Assembly: GCF_902830275.1 (NCBI RefSeq)
Contig: NZ_CADESW010000006.1
Location: 186,001 to 250,000 of the forward strand
DNA length: 64,000 bases
DNA from: Burkholderia stagnalis
GTDB lineage: Bacteria; Pseudomonadota; Gammaproteobacteria; Burkholderiales; Burkholderiaceae
Direction: 5' to 3'
The notes under the pieces were generated by a model. That model was not told the origin of the DNA, did no database searches, and saw nothing but the letters and a program-made list of their open reading frames with translations. Positions 16,693 through 25,572 of the stretch are shown piece by piece. Numbering within the stretch: the stretch's first letter is position 1; the number at the start of each line of letters is the position of its first letter. A program made the position numbers and the translations under genes.

Positions 16693-18330
16693 TCAGCGGC
16701 CGTGCAATGCGGCCGTCGCTGCGCCCGGCGCGCCCGCCTTGCGCGCGGCGGCGATGAAATCCGCCGCGCGCTCGCCGATCATCACCGACGGCGCATTCGT
16801 GTTCCCGCCGATCAGCGTCGGCATCACCGACGCATCCACCACCCGCAGCCCTTCGACCCCGCGCACGCGCAACTGCGTATCGACCACCGCGCGCGCGTCC
16901 GTGCCCATCCGGCAGGTGCCGACCGGGTGGTAGATCGTGTCGGCATGCGCGACGATCGTCGCGCGCAGCTCGGCTTCGGTCTGGTCCGGCCGCGTGTACA
17001 GCTCGCGGCCGCCCTGCGACGCGAGCGGCGCCTGCGACAGGATGCTGCGCATCGCGTGCGCGCCGCGCACGAGCAGGTCGAGATCGCGCGCATCGCTGAA
17101 GAAGCGCGGGTCGATCAGCGGCGCGTCGCGCGCGTCGCCGCTCGCGAGCGCCACCGTGCCGCGGCTGAACGGCCGCAGCGCGCACACGTGCAGCGAATAG
17201 CCGAAGCCCCAGTGCATCTTGCGGTTGTGGTCGTCGACGAGCGCGGTGCAGAAATGCAGCTGCAGGTCGGGACGCTCGAGCGACGGATCGCTCTTGATGA
17301 AGCCGCCCGCCTCCGCGACGTTGCTCGTCATCATCCCGGTGCGGCTCGAGAAGTAGCGCGCGAGCGCGGGCGTCATCTTCGCGATCCCGCGCAGGCAGAT
17401 GCCGACCAGCTCCGACGCATTCACGCGCGTGTTGATGATGAAGTCGATATGGTCGATCAGGTTCGCGCCGACGTCGGGCGCGTCCTGCACGACCGCGATG
17501 CCGTGCCGGCGCAGTTGCCCGGCCGGGCCGATGCCCGAGCACATCAGCAGTTGCGGCGAGTTGAACGCGCCGGCCGACAGGATCACCTCCGCGCGCGCGC
17601 CGAGCGTCTGCACCTGGCCGTTGCGCGACAGCACGACGCCGACCGCGCGCTTGCCGTCGAAGCCGACGCGCAGCACCGTCGCATCGGGGACCACGTGCAG
17701 GTTCGGCCGGTTGCGGCCGTAGATGTAGGCGCGCGCGACGCTGCAGCGCGAGCCGTCGCGATGCGTGACCTGGTAGAAGCCGACGCCTTCCTGCGAGGCG
17801 CCGTTGAAATCGTCGTTGAGCGGATAGCCGGCTGCATGCGCGGCCGCGATGAATCGTTCGGAGAACGGATTGCGAAAGCGCAGATCGGACACCGTGAGCG
17901 GGCCGTCCGCGCCGTGCCACGCGTTCGCGCCGCGCTGGTTGCCTTCCGCGCGCCGGAAATACGGCAGCACCTCCTCCCAGCTCCAGCCGGTCGCGCCGAG
18001 CCGCGCCCATTCGTCGTAGTCGAGCGGATGGCCGCGCGTGTAGATCATCGCGTTGATCGCGCTCGAGCCGCCCATCCCGCGTCCGCGCGGCTGGTAGCCG
18101 CGGCGCCCGCCGAGGCCCGGCTGCGGCACGGTTTCGTAGCCGTAGTTGGTGCCGAGCTTGAACGGCACCAGCGCCGCGATGCCGACCGGCATGTTGACGA
18201 GCAGGTTGCGCTCGGTGTGCGCGCCCGCCTCGATCAGCGCGATCGTCGCGTCGGGGCACGCATCGGCGAGCCGGCCCGCGAGGCTCGCACCGCCCGAACC
18301 CGCCCCGACGATGATGTAGTCGTATTGCAT
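16693..18330 (-). CDS. GMC-family FAD-dependent oxidoreductase (choline dehydrogenase-like)
   Basis: 545-residue flavoprotein oxidising an alcohol to an aldehyde. The FAD-binding motif YDYIIVGAGSGGASLAGRLA is at the N-terminus, the GMC signature GRGMGGSSAINAMIYTRG near residue 80, and the C-terminal active-site block HPVGTCRMGTD near 470. The ATG at 18330 is preferred because AAGGAGA precedes it; an ATG 15 bp upstream overlaps that site. Divergent from an aldehyde dehydrogenase, so the two may act in sequence on an alcohol. It is close to AlkJ/BetA-type enzymes; the substrate is unknown. Confidence 0.88.
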   Translation of the reverse strand: MQYDYIIVGAGSGGASLAGRLADACPDATIALIEAGAHTERNLLVNMPVGIAALVPFKLGTNYGYETVPQPGLGGRRGYQPRGRGMGGSSAINAMIYTRGHPLDYDEWARLGATGWSWEEVLPYFRRAEGNQRGANAWHGADGPLTVSDLRFRNPFSERFIAAAHAAGYPLNDDFNGASQEGVGFYQVTHRDGSRCSVARAYIYGRNRPNLHVVPDATVLRVGFDGKRAVGVVLSRNGQVQTLGARAEVILSAGAFNSPQLLMCSGIGPAGQLRRHGIAVVQDAPDVGANLIDHIDFIINTRVNASELVGICLRGIAKMTPALARYFSSRTGMMTSNVAEAGGFIKSDPSLERPDLQLHFCTALVDDHNRKMHWGFGYSLHVCALRPFSRGTVALASGDARDAPLIDPRFFSDARDLDLLVRGAHAMRSILSQAPLASQGGRELYTRPDQTEAELRATIVAHADTIYHPVGTCRMGTDARAVVDTQLRVRGVEGLRVVDASVMPTLIGGNTNAPSVMIGERAADFIAAARKAGAPGAATAALHGR

Positions 18331-19024
18331 GCATGTCTCCTTCATGTCATGAATGGCGCCCGGCGCGGCCGTGCGGCCCGAGTCTTCTATCTTCTAGTCC
18401 GGGCATTGTAGGAATGGCCGTTGCGCACGCGGCGCGCGGATTCAAGAGCGATTCCTCTAAACGCGCGCGTGAACTAAATTTAAGATGCGTGGATTCGCTT
18501 GGTGCGACGCAGCCGGCCGCCAGAAGCCGATCCGTCGCGAAATGGGAGAGACCGTCATGCAGCGTCACGTTCTGCAGGCTTTGCGTCGGCCGGCTTGTCC
18601 GGCGTCGCGTCACATGTCCCCGATTTCATTTCAAACAGCCCCGTGTTCAACCGCGGGTATCGCCGCGTACGCGGCGCGCCGGAATCGAACGGCGGGCCAT
18701 CCCCCGGATCGTTTGAATTGCATGCCGGCGCGGGCGCGCGGCACGCTGCGCGCGGCGTCGACACGCGTCATGCGATGCGCCGCACCGGTGTACGCGACGC
18801 GGCCGGCCACCCGGTTTCGCCGCGCAGTTAACCGCGATGCGCCCCCGTACGTCGGCCCATCATGCGCCGCGCATCACGCCGTTTTCACCGCCGCCGACCG
18901 TCGCGCGGATGCGACGCCCGACGATGCCGCCCCGCTCACCCCGATCCGCCACGCCGCGCTCGTCGAGCGGGCGCGGGCGGCCTGACTGCTGGCCGCCGCG
19001 CCACGCCCCACTGGAGGAGACGAC
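18331..19024. other. 694-bp intergenic region between divergent oxidoreductase genes
   Basis: Holds the promoters of both genes. An AT-richer patch near 18455-18495 (GAACTAAATTTAAGATG) is the best promoter-like spot. A frame from the ATG at 18557 to 18985 follows GGGAGAG, but its Arg/Ala/Pro-rich product resembles no family and its codon pattern is unlike the neighbours. I treat it as unproven and see no RNA gene. Confidence 0.4.
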
Positions 19025-20467
19025 ATGAAGAACGACCTGCCCGAACTCGCGCCGCACGAGAACGCCGCGATCGCCGCGCTGACGCCGCTGCTGCAAGCAC
19101 AGCGCGCCGCCTACCTGCGCGCGCCGTATCCCGACTGGGAAACCCGCGCGAAGCACCTGCGCGCGCTGCGCACGATGCTGATCGACCATGCGGACGCGCT
19201 CGCCGACGCGATCAGCGCGGATTTCGGCCATCGCGCGAAGCAGGAAGTGCTGCTGTCGGAAATCTGGATGGCGAAGGAAGAGATCGACGAGGCGCTCAAG
19301 CACGGCAAGCGCTGGATGAAGCCGATGCGCAAGGCGATGAACAAGTGGCTGCGGCCCGCGCGCGCGAAGGTGATTCCGCAGCCGCTCGGCGTGGTCGGCA
19401 TCGTCGTGCCGTGGAACTATCCGGTGCTGCTCGCGGCCGGCCCGCTGATCTGCGCGCTCGCGGCCGGCAACCGCGCGATCGTCAAGATGTCCGAACTGAC
19501 GCCGCGCACGTCCGCGCTGTTCGAGCAGCTGATCGCGAAGACCTTCGAGCGCGATCACGTCGCGGTCGTCAACGGCGATGCGGACGTCGGCGCCGCGTTC
19601 AGCGCGCTGCCGTTCGACCACCTGCTGTTCACCGGTTCGACGCAGGTCGGGCGGCACGTGATGCGCGCGGCGGCCGAGCACCTCACGCCCGTCACGCTCG
19701 AACTCGGCGGCAAGTCGCCGGCGATCGTCGGGCCGAACGCGCGCTTCGACGCGGCCGTCGATGCGATCGTCGCCGGCAAGACGCTGAACGCCGGGCAGAC
19801 CTGCATCGCGCCCGACTACGTGCTGCTGCCGCGCGGGATGGAAGCCGCGTTCATCGAGCGCGCCCGCGCGCGGCTCGCGAAGATGTATCCGGATTTCGCG
19901 CGCAACGCCGACTACACGACGATCGTGTCGGACCGGCATTTCGCGCGCCTGCAGCAGCTCGCGAGCGATGCTCAGGCGGCCGGCGCGCAACTGCACCCGC
20001 TCGCGGATGCGTCGTCCGATCCGGCAACGCGCCGCTTCGTGCCGTGCGCGGTCACGCACGTGAACGCCGCCACGCCGCTGATGCAGGAAGAGATCTTCGG
20101 CCCGCTGCTGCCGCTCGTGCCCTATGAGCGGCTCGACGAGGCGATCGCGTACGTGAATGCACGGCCGCGCCCGCTCGCGCTGTACCTGTTCGACGAAGAC
20201 GCGGGCACGGTCGATCGCGTGATGCACGAAACGATCTCGGGCGGCGTATCGGTCAACGAAACGCTGATGCACATCGCGTGCGGCAGCATGCCGTTCGGCG
20301 GCGTCGGTGCGAGCGGGATGGGCGCGTACCACGGCTACGACGGCTTCGTGACGTTCTCGAAGATGAAGCCGGTGCTCGTGCAGGCGCGCCTGAACGCGCG
20401 CAACCTGCTCGCGCCGCCGTACGGCAAGCGCTTCGCCGCGCTGATCAAGCTGATGCTGAAGTTCTGA
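19025..20467 (+). CDS. calB: coniferyl-aldehyde-type dehydrogenase
   Basis: 480-residue NAD(P)-dependent aldehyde dehydrogenase oxidising aldehydes, probably aromatic or medium-chain, to acids. The cofactor region VVPWNYPVLLAAGPLICALA lies near residue 127, FTGSTQVGRHV near 201, the catalytic Glu in TLELGGKSP near 223, and the catalytic Cys in NAGQTCIAPDYVL near 257. The short N-terminus and membrane-like C-terminal tail fit the CALDH branch. The ATG follows GGAGGAGACGAC, a strong site. The divergent GMC oxidoreductase could supply its substrate. The symbol is by family, not by proven substrate. Confidence 0.85.
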   Translation: MKNDLPELAPHENAAIAALTPLLQAQRAAYLRAPYPDWETRAKHLRALRTMLIDHADALADAISADFGHRAKQEVLLSEIWMAKEEIDEALKHGKRWMKPMRKAMNKWLRPARAKVIPQPLGVVGIVVPWNYPVLLAAGPLICALAAGNRAIVKMSELTPRTSALFEQLIAKTFERDHVAVVNGDADVGAAFSALPFDHLLFTGSTQVGRHVMRAAAEHLTPVTLELGGKSPAIVGPNARFDAAVDAIVAGKTLNAGQTCIAPDYVLLPRGMEAAFIERARARLAKMYPDFARNADYTTIVSDRHFARLQQLASDAQAAGAQLHPLADASSDPATRRFVPCAVTHVNAATPLMQEEIFGPLLPLVPYERLDEAIAYVNARPRPLALYLFDEDAGTVDRVMHETISGGVSVNETLMHIACGSMPFGGVGASGMGAYHGYDGFVTFSKMKPVLVQARLNARNLLAPPYGKRFAALIKLMLKF

Positions 20468-20539
20468 ACGGCGCGCGCCGCGCGAGCGCGTGGCGGCCCG
20501 CACCCGGCGCACTGCCGCGCCGGCGCGGGTGCGCGTGCA

Positions 20540-21568
20540 TCACACGGGCCAGAGCGGCCCTTCCTGCATCGCGCCGATCTGCTCGCGCAGTTCGAGCACG
20601 CGCGCTTCCCAGTAGCGATGCGTGTTGAACCACGGGAACGCGGCCGGGAACGCGGGATCGTCCCAGCGCCGCGCGAGCCACGCGGCGTAGTGGATCAGCC
20701 GCAGCGTGCGCAGCGCTTCGACCAGATGCAGCTCGCGCGGCTCGAATTCGCAGAAATCCTCGTAGCCGGCGAGCAGGTCCGCGAGCGCGCGCGACGCGCC
20801 CGGGCGATCGCCCGGCAGCAGCAGCCACAGATCCTGGATCGCGGGCGCCATCCGGCTGTCGTCGAAGTCGACGAAATGCGGGCCCGCATCGGTCCACAGC
20901 ACGTTGCTCGGGTGGCAGTCGCCGTGGGTGCGCAGCAGGCGAAGGTCGCCCGCGCGCTCGAACGCGGCCTCGACGCCTTCGAGCGCCAGCGCGACCGCGG
21001 TTTCGTACGCGGGCCGCACGTCGGCGGGAATGAAATCGTGCGCCAGCAGGTAGTCGCGCGGCTCGTAGCCGAACGTGCGGATGTCGAGCGTGGGGCGCGC
21101 GGCGTACGGCTCGGTCGCGCCGACCGCGTGGATGCGGCCGATGAAGCGGCCGAGCCATTCGAGCGTATCGCTGCGGTCGAGATCGGGCGCGCGGCCGCCG
21201 CGCCGCTCGAAGATCGAGAAGCGAAAGCCGTCGAACGCGTGCAGCGTGCGGCCGTCGAACGTGCGCGCCGGCACCGCCGGAATCTCGCGTGCGGCGAGTT
21301 CGGCGACGAACGCGTGTTCCTCGAGGATGGCCTCGTCCGACCAGCGTGCCGGGCGATAGAACTTCGCGACGATCGGCGGGCCGTCTTCGATGCCGGCCTG
21401 GTAGACGCGGTTTTCGTAACTGTTGAGGGCGAGCAGGCGGCCGTCGGTGCGCAGGCCGGCCGGCATCAGCACGCTGTCGAGCGCGTCGAGCACGCGCTCG
21501 GGCGTGAGGCCGGCAAACGGCGGCTCGGCGGAAGGCGTGGCGGAGGTGACTTCGTTCATGCCCGGCAT
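20540..21568 (-). CDS. srkA: stress response serine/threonine protein kinase SrkA (YihE)
   Basis: 342-residue cytosolic kinase of the APH/YihE fold. SrkA in enterics counteracts MazEF-linked stress death. Kinase-like landmarks are the ATP-anchoring Lys in PPIVAKFYRPARW near residue 66, the catalytic loop LRTHGDCHPSNVLW near 209, and the metal-binding FVDFDDSRMAP near 228. Start at 21568 (MPGMNEV) or the second Met nine bases on; neither has a strong ribosome-binding site. Confidence 0.88.
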   Translation of the reverse strand: MPGMNEVTSATPSAEPPFAGLTPERVLDALDSVLMPAGLRTDGRLLALNSYENRVYQAGIEDGPPIVAKFYRPARWSDEAILEEHAFVAELAAREIPAVPARTFDGRTLHAFDGFRFSIFERRGGRAPDLDRSDTLEWLGRFIGRIHAVGATEPYAARPTLDIRTFGYEPRDYLLAHDFIPADVRPAYETAVALALEGVEAAFERAGDLRLLRTHGDCHPSNVLWTDAGPHFVDFDDSRMAPAIQDLWLLLPGDRPGASRALADLLAGYEDFCEFEPRELHLVEALRTLRLIHYAAWLARRWDDPAFPAAFPWFNTHRYWEARVLELREQIGAMQEGPLWPV

Positions 21569-21617
21569 TGTGCCGCCTGCCGGGCAGAAAGACGAGCGTC
21601 CGGCAATGCGCGAACGC

Positions 21618-21830
21618 TCAGTGAATGGCCGCGCCCGCCGGCAGCACGGATTCGCCCGTGTCGATCAGATCCTCGAGAAAGAACGGCTCGGTGTTGAGTT
21701 CCTTCGACTCGCCCGGCACGCCCGCGTACCAGGTCACCATCGCCATGTCGCCCAGAATGCGCTGGACGATGCCGCGCGCGCCCTTCGGCACCGCGATATG
21801 GGTTGTGCAGACAATCGACCCGACATGCAT
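21618..21830 (-). CDS. small conserved-looking protein of unknown function
   Basis: 70-residue protein (MHVGSIVCTTHIAVPKGARG onward) with no family I recognise. The beta-rich pattern and acidic C-terminal half (KELNTEPFFLEDLIDTGE) look like a real folded protein. The start at 21830 follows AGGAGTGGGG; the frame is open to an ATG at 21932, which lacks a ribosome-binding site. It precedes srkA by 50 bp on the same strand and may be co-transcribed. Confidence 0.6.
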   Translation of the reverse strand: MHVGSIVCTTHIAVPKGARGIVQRILGDMAMVTWYAGVPGESKELNTEPFFLEDLIDTGESVLPAGAAIH

Positions 21831-22042
21831 GATGTTTCCCCACTCCTGAATCCCGAGGCCGGCCACGTCATCGGCCGGCAGATGCACGACACGCGCCGCC
21901 GTCGATGCGGCAACGCGTATCCCATTGTTCATGGTTTATCGAAGCGCGAAAAGAAGAAGAAGCAGGCGAGACGCCGCGAATTCGTCGAATGTCTCCAATC
22001 AACCACTGCGCCGCCCGTGTGCTTGCACCGGCGACACCCCCA

Positions 22043-22258
22043 TCATACCCTGTCGAATGTGACCGCCCGGCGCGCGCGTATTCGGCCGTGGTTCGCGCTG
22101 CGGTTCGCGCCGTGGTTCGCGCCGTGGTTCGCGCCGTGGTTCGCGCCGTGGTTCGCGCCGTGGTTCACGCCGTGGTTCGCAGTCGACGCATGACGTCGAC
22201 ACGCCGGTTGCCGCACGCGTCCGTGTTGCGGTACCTTTGAGCTTCGTTCGCTTTCCAC
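22043..22258 (-). CDS. possible small protein with Asn-His-Gly-Ala repeats
   Basis: A 71-residue frame beginning with GTG at 22258, seven bases after a very good Shine-Dalgarno (GGAGG). The middle consists of about eight tetrapeptides (NHGA with variants NHGV and NRSA) encoded by the 12-bp repeat; the flanks are Arg-rich. Histidine-rich repeats could bind metal. Other frames through the same repeat are also open, so coding is uncertain; the ribosome-binding site is the main support. Confidence 0.3.
   Translation of the reverse strand: MESERSSKVPQHGRVRQPACRRHASTANHGVNHGANHGANHGANHGANHGANRSANHGRIRARRAVTFDRV
22088..22182. repeat. 12-bp tandem repeat, about 8 copies
   Basis: Unit GTGGTTCGCGCC. 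Seven full copies and one partial, with four identical central units (22112-22159) and single-base variants at both ends. The unit length is a multiple of three, so copy-number change would keep any reading frame. Confidence 0.95.
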
Positions 22259-22538
22259 CGTATTCCTCCGCCGCGATGCCTGCTTTCATGCCCGCCCTTC
22301 CGAAGTCCCGGTCGCCGCTCGACGCGCGGCCGCGGGCGGGCGCGCATCCGTCTGCACCGCCTCCCCCTGTCGCACCGCCGCTCGTCGGCGCGGCGCCGCC
22401 TCCCCCGGCGGCGTTCGCCGGCTGACTGCCGGCCCCGGTTTCCGCTTCCATTCGCCAGCCCGCCGTTCGTGCGTCGTGACGCACGGCGCCGCGCGCGTGC
22501 GCATGGAACGTTCTCATCCGTTCGACAGGTGGAATCAC

Positions 22539-23405
22539 ATGTTCACGTTCAAACGCGCGCTCGCCGCGCATGGGGCGACGTCGCTCTTCGTGCTGCTCTG
22601 GAGCAGCGGGGCGATCTTCGCCGAACTCGGTCTGCGGCATGCGTCCGCATTCGCGTTCCTCAGCGCGCGCTTCGCGCTCGCGTCGCTCGTGCTGTTCGCG
22701 TTGTCCGCCGCGCGCGGGCGCTGGCTGCCCGCGCCGGGCGAGCGCCGCATCGCGGTCGCGACCGGCGTGCTGCTGATGGGCGGCTATTCGATCTTCTATC
22801 TGCTCGCGCTCGAACGCGGCATCGCGCCCGGCGTGCTCGCGACGATCCTCGGCGTGCAGCCGATCCTCACGCTCGCGTTCGTCGAGCGGCGCTGGCAGGC
22901 CACGCGCATCGCGGGGCTCGGCCTCGCGCTCGCCGGGCTGGCGCTGGTCGTGTGCCGCGGCATCGGCGGCACGGATATGCCGATCGCCGGCATCGCCTGC
23001 GCGCTCACCGCGCTCGTCGCGCTGACCGCCGGCGCGCTGCTGCAGAAGCGCGTGCGCTCGGCGCCCGCCGACGTGCTGCCGCTGCAGAATGCGATCGGGC
23101 TGGCGCTGTGCGCGGCGATCGTGCCGTTCCGGCCGATCGCGTTCGACACGACCTGGGCGTTCGTCGTGCCGCTCCTGTGGCTCGGCATCGTGATCTCGGT
23201 GGTCGCGCAACTGCTGTTCTACCGGCTGATGCAGCGCGGCGACCTGGTGAACGTCACGAGCCTGTTCTACCTCGTGCCCGTCGTCACGACGCTGATGGAC
23301 GCCGCCTGGCTCGGCAACCGCCCCGAGCCGCTCGCGCTGGCCGGCATGGGCGCGATCGTCGCAGGCCTGGTGCTGGTGTTCCGCGCACCCGCCGCTCGCG
23401 GGTAA
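22539..23405 (+). CDS. EamA/DMT-family transporter
   Basis: 288-residue inner-membrane exporter with ten predicted helices in two EamA repeats, as in RhaT/YdcZ-type drug/metabolite transporters. The first repeat starts ATSLFVLLWSSGAIFAELGL near residue 12; the second starts near 145 (IAGIACALTALVALTAGALL). The ATG at 22539 (MFTFKRALA) follows AGGTGG; an in-frame ATG at 22503 is possible but less supported. Substrate unknown. A GC hairpin (23414-23443) without a T-run follows the stop. Confidence 0.87.
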   Translation: MFTFKRALAAHGATSLFVLLWSSGAIFAELGLRHASAFAFLSARFALASLVLFALSAARGRWLPAPGERRIAVATGVLLMGGYSIFYLLALERGIAPGVLATILGVQPILTLAFVERRWQATRIAGLGLALAGLALVVCRGIGGTDMPIAGIACALTALVALTAGALLQKRVRSAPADVLPLQNAIGLALCAAIVPFRPIAFDTTWAFVVPLLWLGIVISVVAQLLFYRLMQRGDLVNVTSLFYLVPVVTTLMDAAWLGNRPEPLALAGMGAIVAGLVLVFRAPAARG

Positions 23406-23695
23406 CCGGACGGGCCGCCTGCCGGCGACGGCGGGCGGCCCGCGGCGCGATGGCCGCGCGCTTTCGGCGGGCCGTCGGGCCGCGAGCCCGGAAAGTCACA
23501 CGAAAGCAAAGCGCAAGGTTTGCGTTGAATTCGCGGCCGAAATCGGCATTTCCTTGCCTTTTCCCCTAGCTTTTTAATGGTTCGGATAGCGAAAAACGTC
23601 GCGGCGTTTCCTATACTCGAAAAGACCAGCCACCCCGCAATCGGGTCGGAGCACAACGAGACAGCCCCGCATGGGGCCCGGCCAAGGAGACACGC
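23406..23695. other. intergenic region with AT-rich promoter-like patch
   Basis: Contains a GC hairpin just after the EamA gene and an AT-rich stretch (23550-23615, including CTATACTCG near 23611) that is the likely promoter for the small membrane-protein gene downstream. No other gene seen. Confidence 0.4.
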
Positions 23696-23881
23696 ATGAC
23701 CACCTATTTCACGATCGGCGATTTCATCCTGCTGATTCCGATGGCGCTTGCCGGCGCGCTGTTCCTCGGCGCGGTGCCGTGCGCGACCCAATTCCGCCAC
23801 AACCTGCTGCGCGTGCTGGGCATGATGCTCGGCGTCGGCGTCGCGGTGCTGCTGGTCGAAGGCCTGCCTGCGCTGATCTAG
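23696..23881 (+). CDS. small membrane protein of unknown function
   Basis: 61-residue protein with two hydrophobic segments (FILLIPMALAGALFLGAVP near residue 10, LGMMLGVGVAVLLVEGLPAL near 40) joined by a short polar loop. The ATG follows AAGGAGACACGC, an excellent ribosome-binding site, and an AT-rich promoter-like patch lies 80 bp upstream. I recognise no family. Confidence 0.75.
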   Translation: MTTYFTIGDFILLIPMALAGALFLGAVPCATQFRHNLLRVLGMMLGVGVAVLLVEGLPALI

Positions 23882-23972
23882 CGACGCGTCCCGCGCGCCG
23901 TTCCGTCGCCGCGACGGAACGGCCGGTCGAATTCGACGCGGCGGGCATGGCGCACGCCGCGTTTCCTGCCGG

Positions 23973-25016
23973 TCAGATCGCCTGATCGGTGGACGGTTTT
24001 TCCCACAGATTGATGCCGCCTTCCGTCGCGTCGCGATCGATCTCGGCGATTTCCTCGGCCGAGAACGTGAGGTTCTTCAACGCGCCGACGTTTTCGCGCA
24101 CCTGCTCCGCGCGGCTCGCGCCGATCAGCGCCGACGTCACGCGCCCGTTGCGCAGCACCCACGCGAGCGCCATCTGCGCGAGGCTCTGGCCGCGACGCTC
24201 GGCGATCGCGTTCAGCTTGCGAACGTGTTCGAGGTTGTCCGCGCTCAGGTGGTCATCCTTCAGCGAGCCGCCGCCCGGCTTGTTGACGCGTGCGTCGGCC
24301 GGCACGCCGTTCAGGTATTTCGACGTCAGCAGCCCCTGCGCGAGCGGCGTGAATGCGATGCTGCCCGTGCCGATCTCGTCGAGCGTGTCGAGCAGTTCGC
24401 GCTCGACCCAGCGGTTCAGCAGGTTGTACGACGGCTGATGGATCAGCAGCGGCACCTTGTACGCGGCGAGCAGCGCAGCCATTTCGCGCGTCTTCGCCGC
24501 CGAGTACGACGAAATGCCGATGTACAGCGCCTTGCCCTGCTGCACCGCCGCCGCGAGCGCGCCGGCCGTTTCCTCGAGCGGCGTGTGCGCGTCGAAGCGG
24601 TGCGAGTAGAAGATGTCGACGTAGTCGAGCCCCATCCGCGACAGGCTCTGGTCGAGGCTCGCGAGCACGTACTTGCGCGAGCCGCCGCCGCTGCCGTACG
24701 GCCCCGGCCACATGTCCCAGCCGGCCTTCGTCGAAATCAGCAGCTCGTCGCGATACGGCCGGAAATCCTCCTTCAGCAATCGCCCGAAGTTGGTTTCGGC
24801 GCTGCCGTACGGCGGCCCGTAGTTGTTCGCGAGATCGAAGTGATTGATGCCGAGATCGAACGCGGTGCGCAGGATCTCGCGCTGGGTCGAGATCGGCGTC
24901 GTGTCGCCGAAGTTGTGCCACAGGCCGAGCGACAGCGCGGGCAGTTTGAGCCCGGATCGGCCGCAGGTGCGGTATTGCATGTCGGCATAACGTTCGGAAG
25001 CTGCTTCGTAGGCCAT
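23973..25016 (-). CDS. aldo/keto reductase, YghZ/Gpr type
   Basis: 347-residue NADPH-dependent reductase of the AKR14 branch, whose E. coli member YghZ reduces L-glyceraldehyde 3-phosphate and methylglyoxal. Features: N-terminal YRTCGRSGLKLPALSLGLW, the catalytic Tyr in ANNYGPPYGSAE near residue 72, and the active-site His region VDIFYSHRFDAHTPLEET near 141. The C-terminal NADPH site VTSALIGASRAEQV is intact. The ATG at 25016 is used; the longer frame upstream has no family similarity. Divergent from the DUF3185 gene. Confidence 0.9.
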   Translation of the reverse strand: MAYEAASERYADMQYRTCGRSGLKLPALSLGLWHNFGDTTPISTQREILRTAFDLGINHFDLANNYGPPYGSAETNFGRLLKEDFRPYRDELLISTKAGWDMWPGPYGSGGGSRKYVLASLDQSLSRMGLDYVDIFYSHRFDAHTPLEETAGALAAAVQQGKALYIGISSYSAAKTREMAALLAAYKVPLLIHQPSYNLLNRWVERELLDTLDEIGTGSIAFTPLAQGLLTSKYLNGVPADARVNKPGGGSLKDDHLSADNLEHVRKLNAIAERRGQSLAQMALAWVLRNGRVTSALIGASRAEQVRENVGALKNLTFSAEEIAEIDRDATEGGINLWEKPSTDQAI

Positions 25017-25190
25017 GAGAATTTCCGTCAGAACGTCGATTGGCGCGCGCCAGCGCAGGCCCGGCCGGCGGCGAAGGGGTCGTGCGACGGATATGGTAGC
25101 GAACGCAGCCAAAGCGCGCACGGCGATGGACGCAGCCGCGACGCTCACCTACACTGCGGCGTCTCGAATCACCGTTTCAGCGAGGTTTGT

Positions 25191-25397
25191 ATGACCCGGG
25201 TCATCTCGGTTGCGCTGCTCGTCGGCGGCGTCGTGCTGCTGTATTTCGGCGGGCAGTCGTTCCACTCGATCAACGACGACGTGTCGCGCTTCTTCACCGG
25301 CTCGCCGGCAACGAAGACGATCCTGCTGATCGCCGGCGGCGCCGTCGCCTCGTTCGTCGGCCTGATCGGCCTCGCGATGCCGGGCAAGAAGCGCTGA
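25191..25397 (+). CDS. DUF3185-family small membrane protein
   Basis: 68-residue protein with two transmembrane helices (VISVALLVGGVVLLYFGGQS; ILLIAGGAVASFVGLIGLAM) separated by the family-typical INDDVSRFFTGSPATKT segment. Function is unknown. The ATG at 25191 is preceded by GCGAGG. It is divergent from the aldo/keto reductase with a 174-bp shared promoter region. Confidence 0.85.
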   Translation: MTRVISVALLVGGVVLLYFGGQSFHSINDDVSRFFTGSPATKTILLIAGGAVASFVGLIGLAMPGKKR

Positions 25398-25439
25398 CGC
25401 CTGCGCCGCGGCAACGATGCCGCAGCGCACCTCCCCATG

Positions 25440-25475
25440 AAAAATCCCTGCCGGGCGCAGCCGCCGGGCAGGGAT
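25440..25475 (-). terminator. Rho-independent terminator for the PhyH gene
   Basis: A 9-bp stem (ATCCCTGCC / GGCAGGGAT) followed on the minus strand by TTTTT at 25444-25440. It lies about 100 bp downstream of the PhyH dioxygenase stop and points in that gene's direction. Confidence 0.75.
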
Positions 25476-25572
25476 CATATCGAGCGCTTCGCGACGGGCG
25501 GCATGCGGCGCCAGCCGCTGCCCGCATGAATCGGCCCCAAACCGAGCACCGAAACAGGCACTGGAACCGCCC

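Larger units (their letters stand above)
21831..22538. other. about 700-bp mostly non-coding region with a 12-bp tandem repeat
   Basis: Between the small gene and the EamA transporter. It contains the 12-bp repeat array (22088-22182) and one possible small minus-strand gene over it (22043-22258). Outside these I see no supported gene; the last 100 bp should carry the EamA promoter. Confidence 0.5.

Noticed and set aside
18557-18985. 143-codon frame after GGGAGAG between the GMC and aldehyde dehydrogenase genes
   Set aside because: Arg/Pro/Ala-rich, codon pattern unlike neighbours, no family; kept only as a remark on the intergenic region.
21905-22240. Plus-strand frame with Ala-Val-Val-Arg repeats
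   Set aside because: It translates the 12-bp array, lacks a ribosome-binding site, and its flanks overlap the small minus-strand gene and non-coding DNA.
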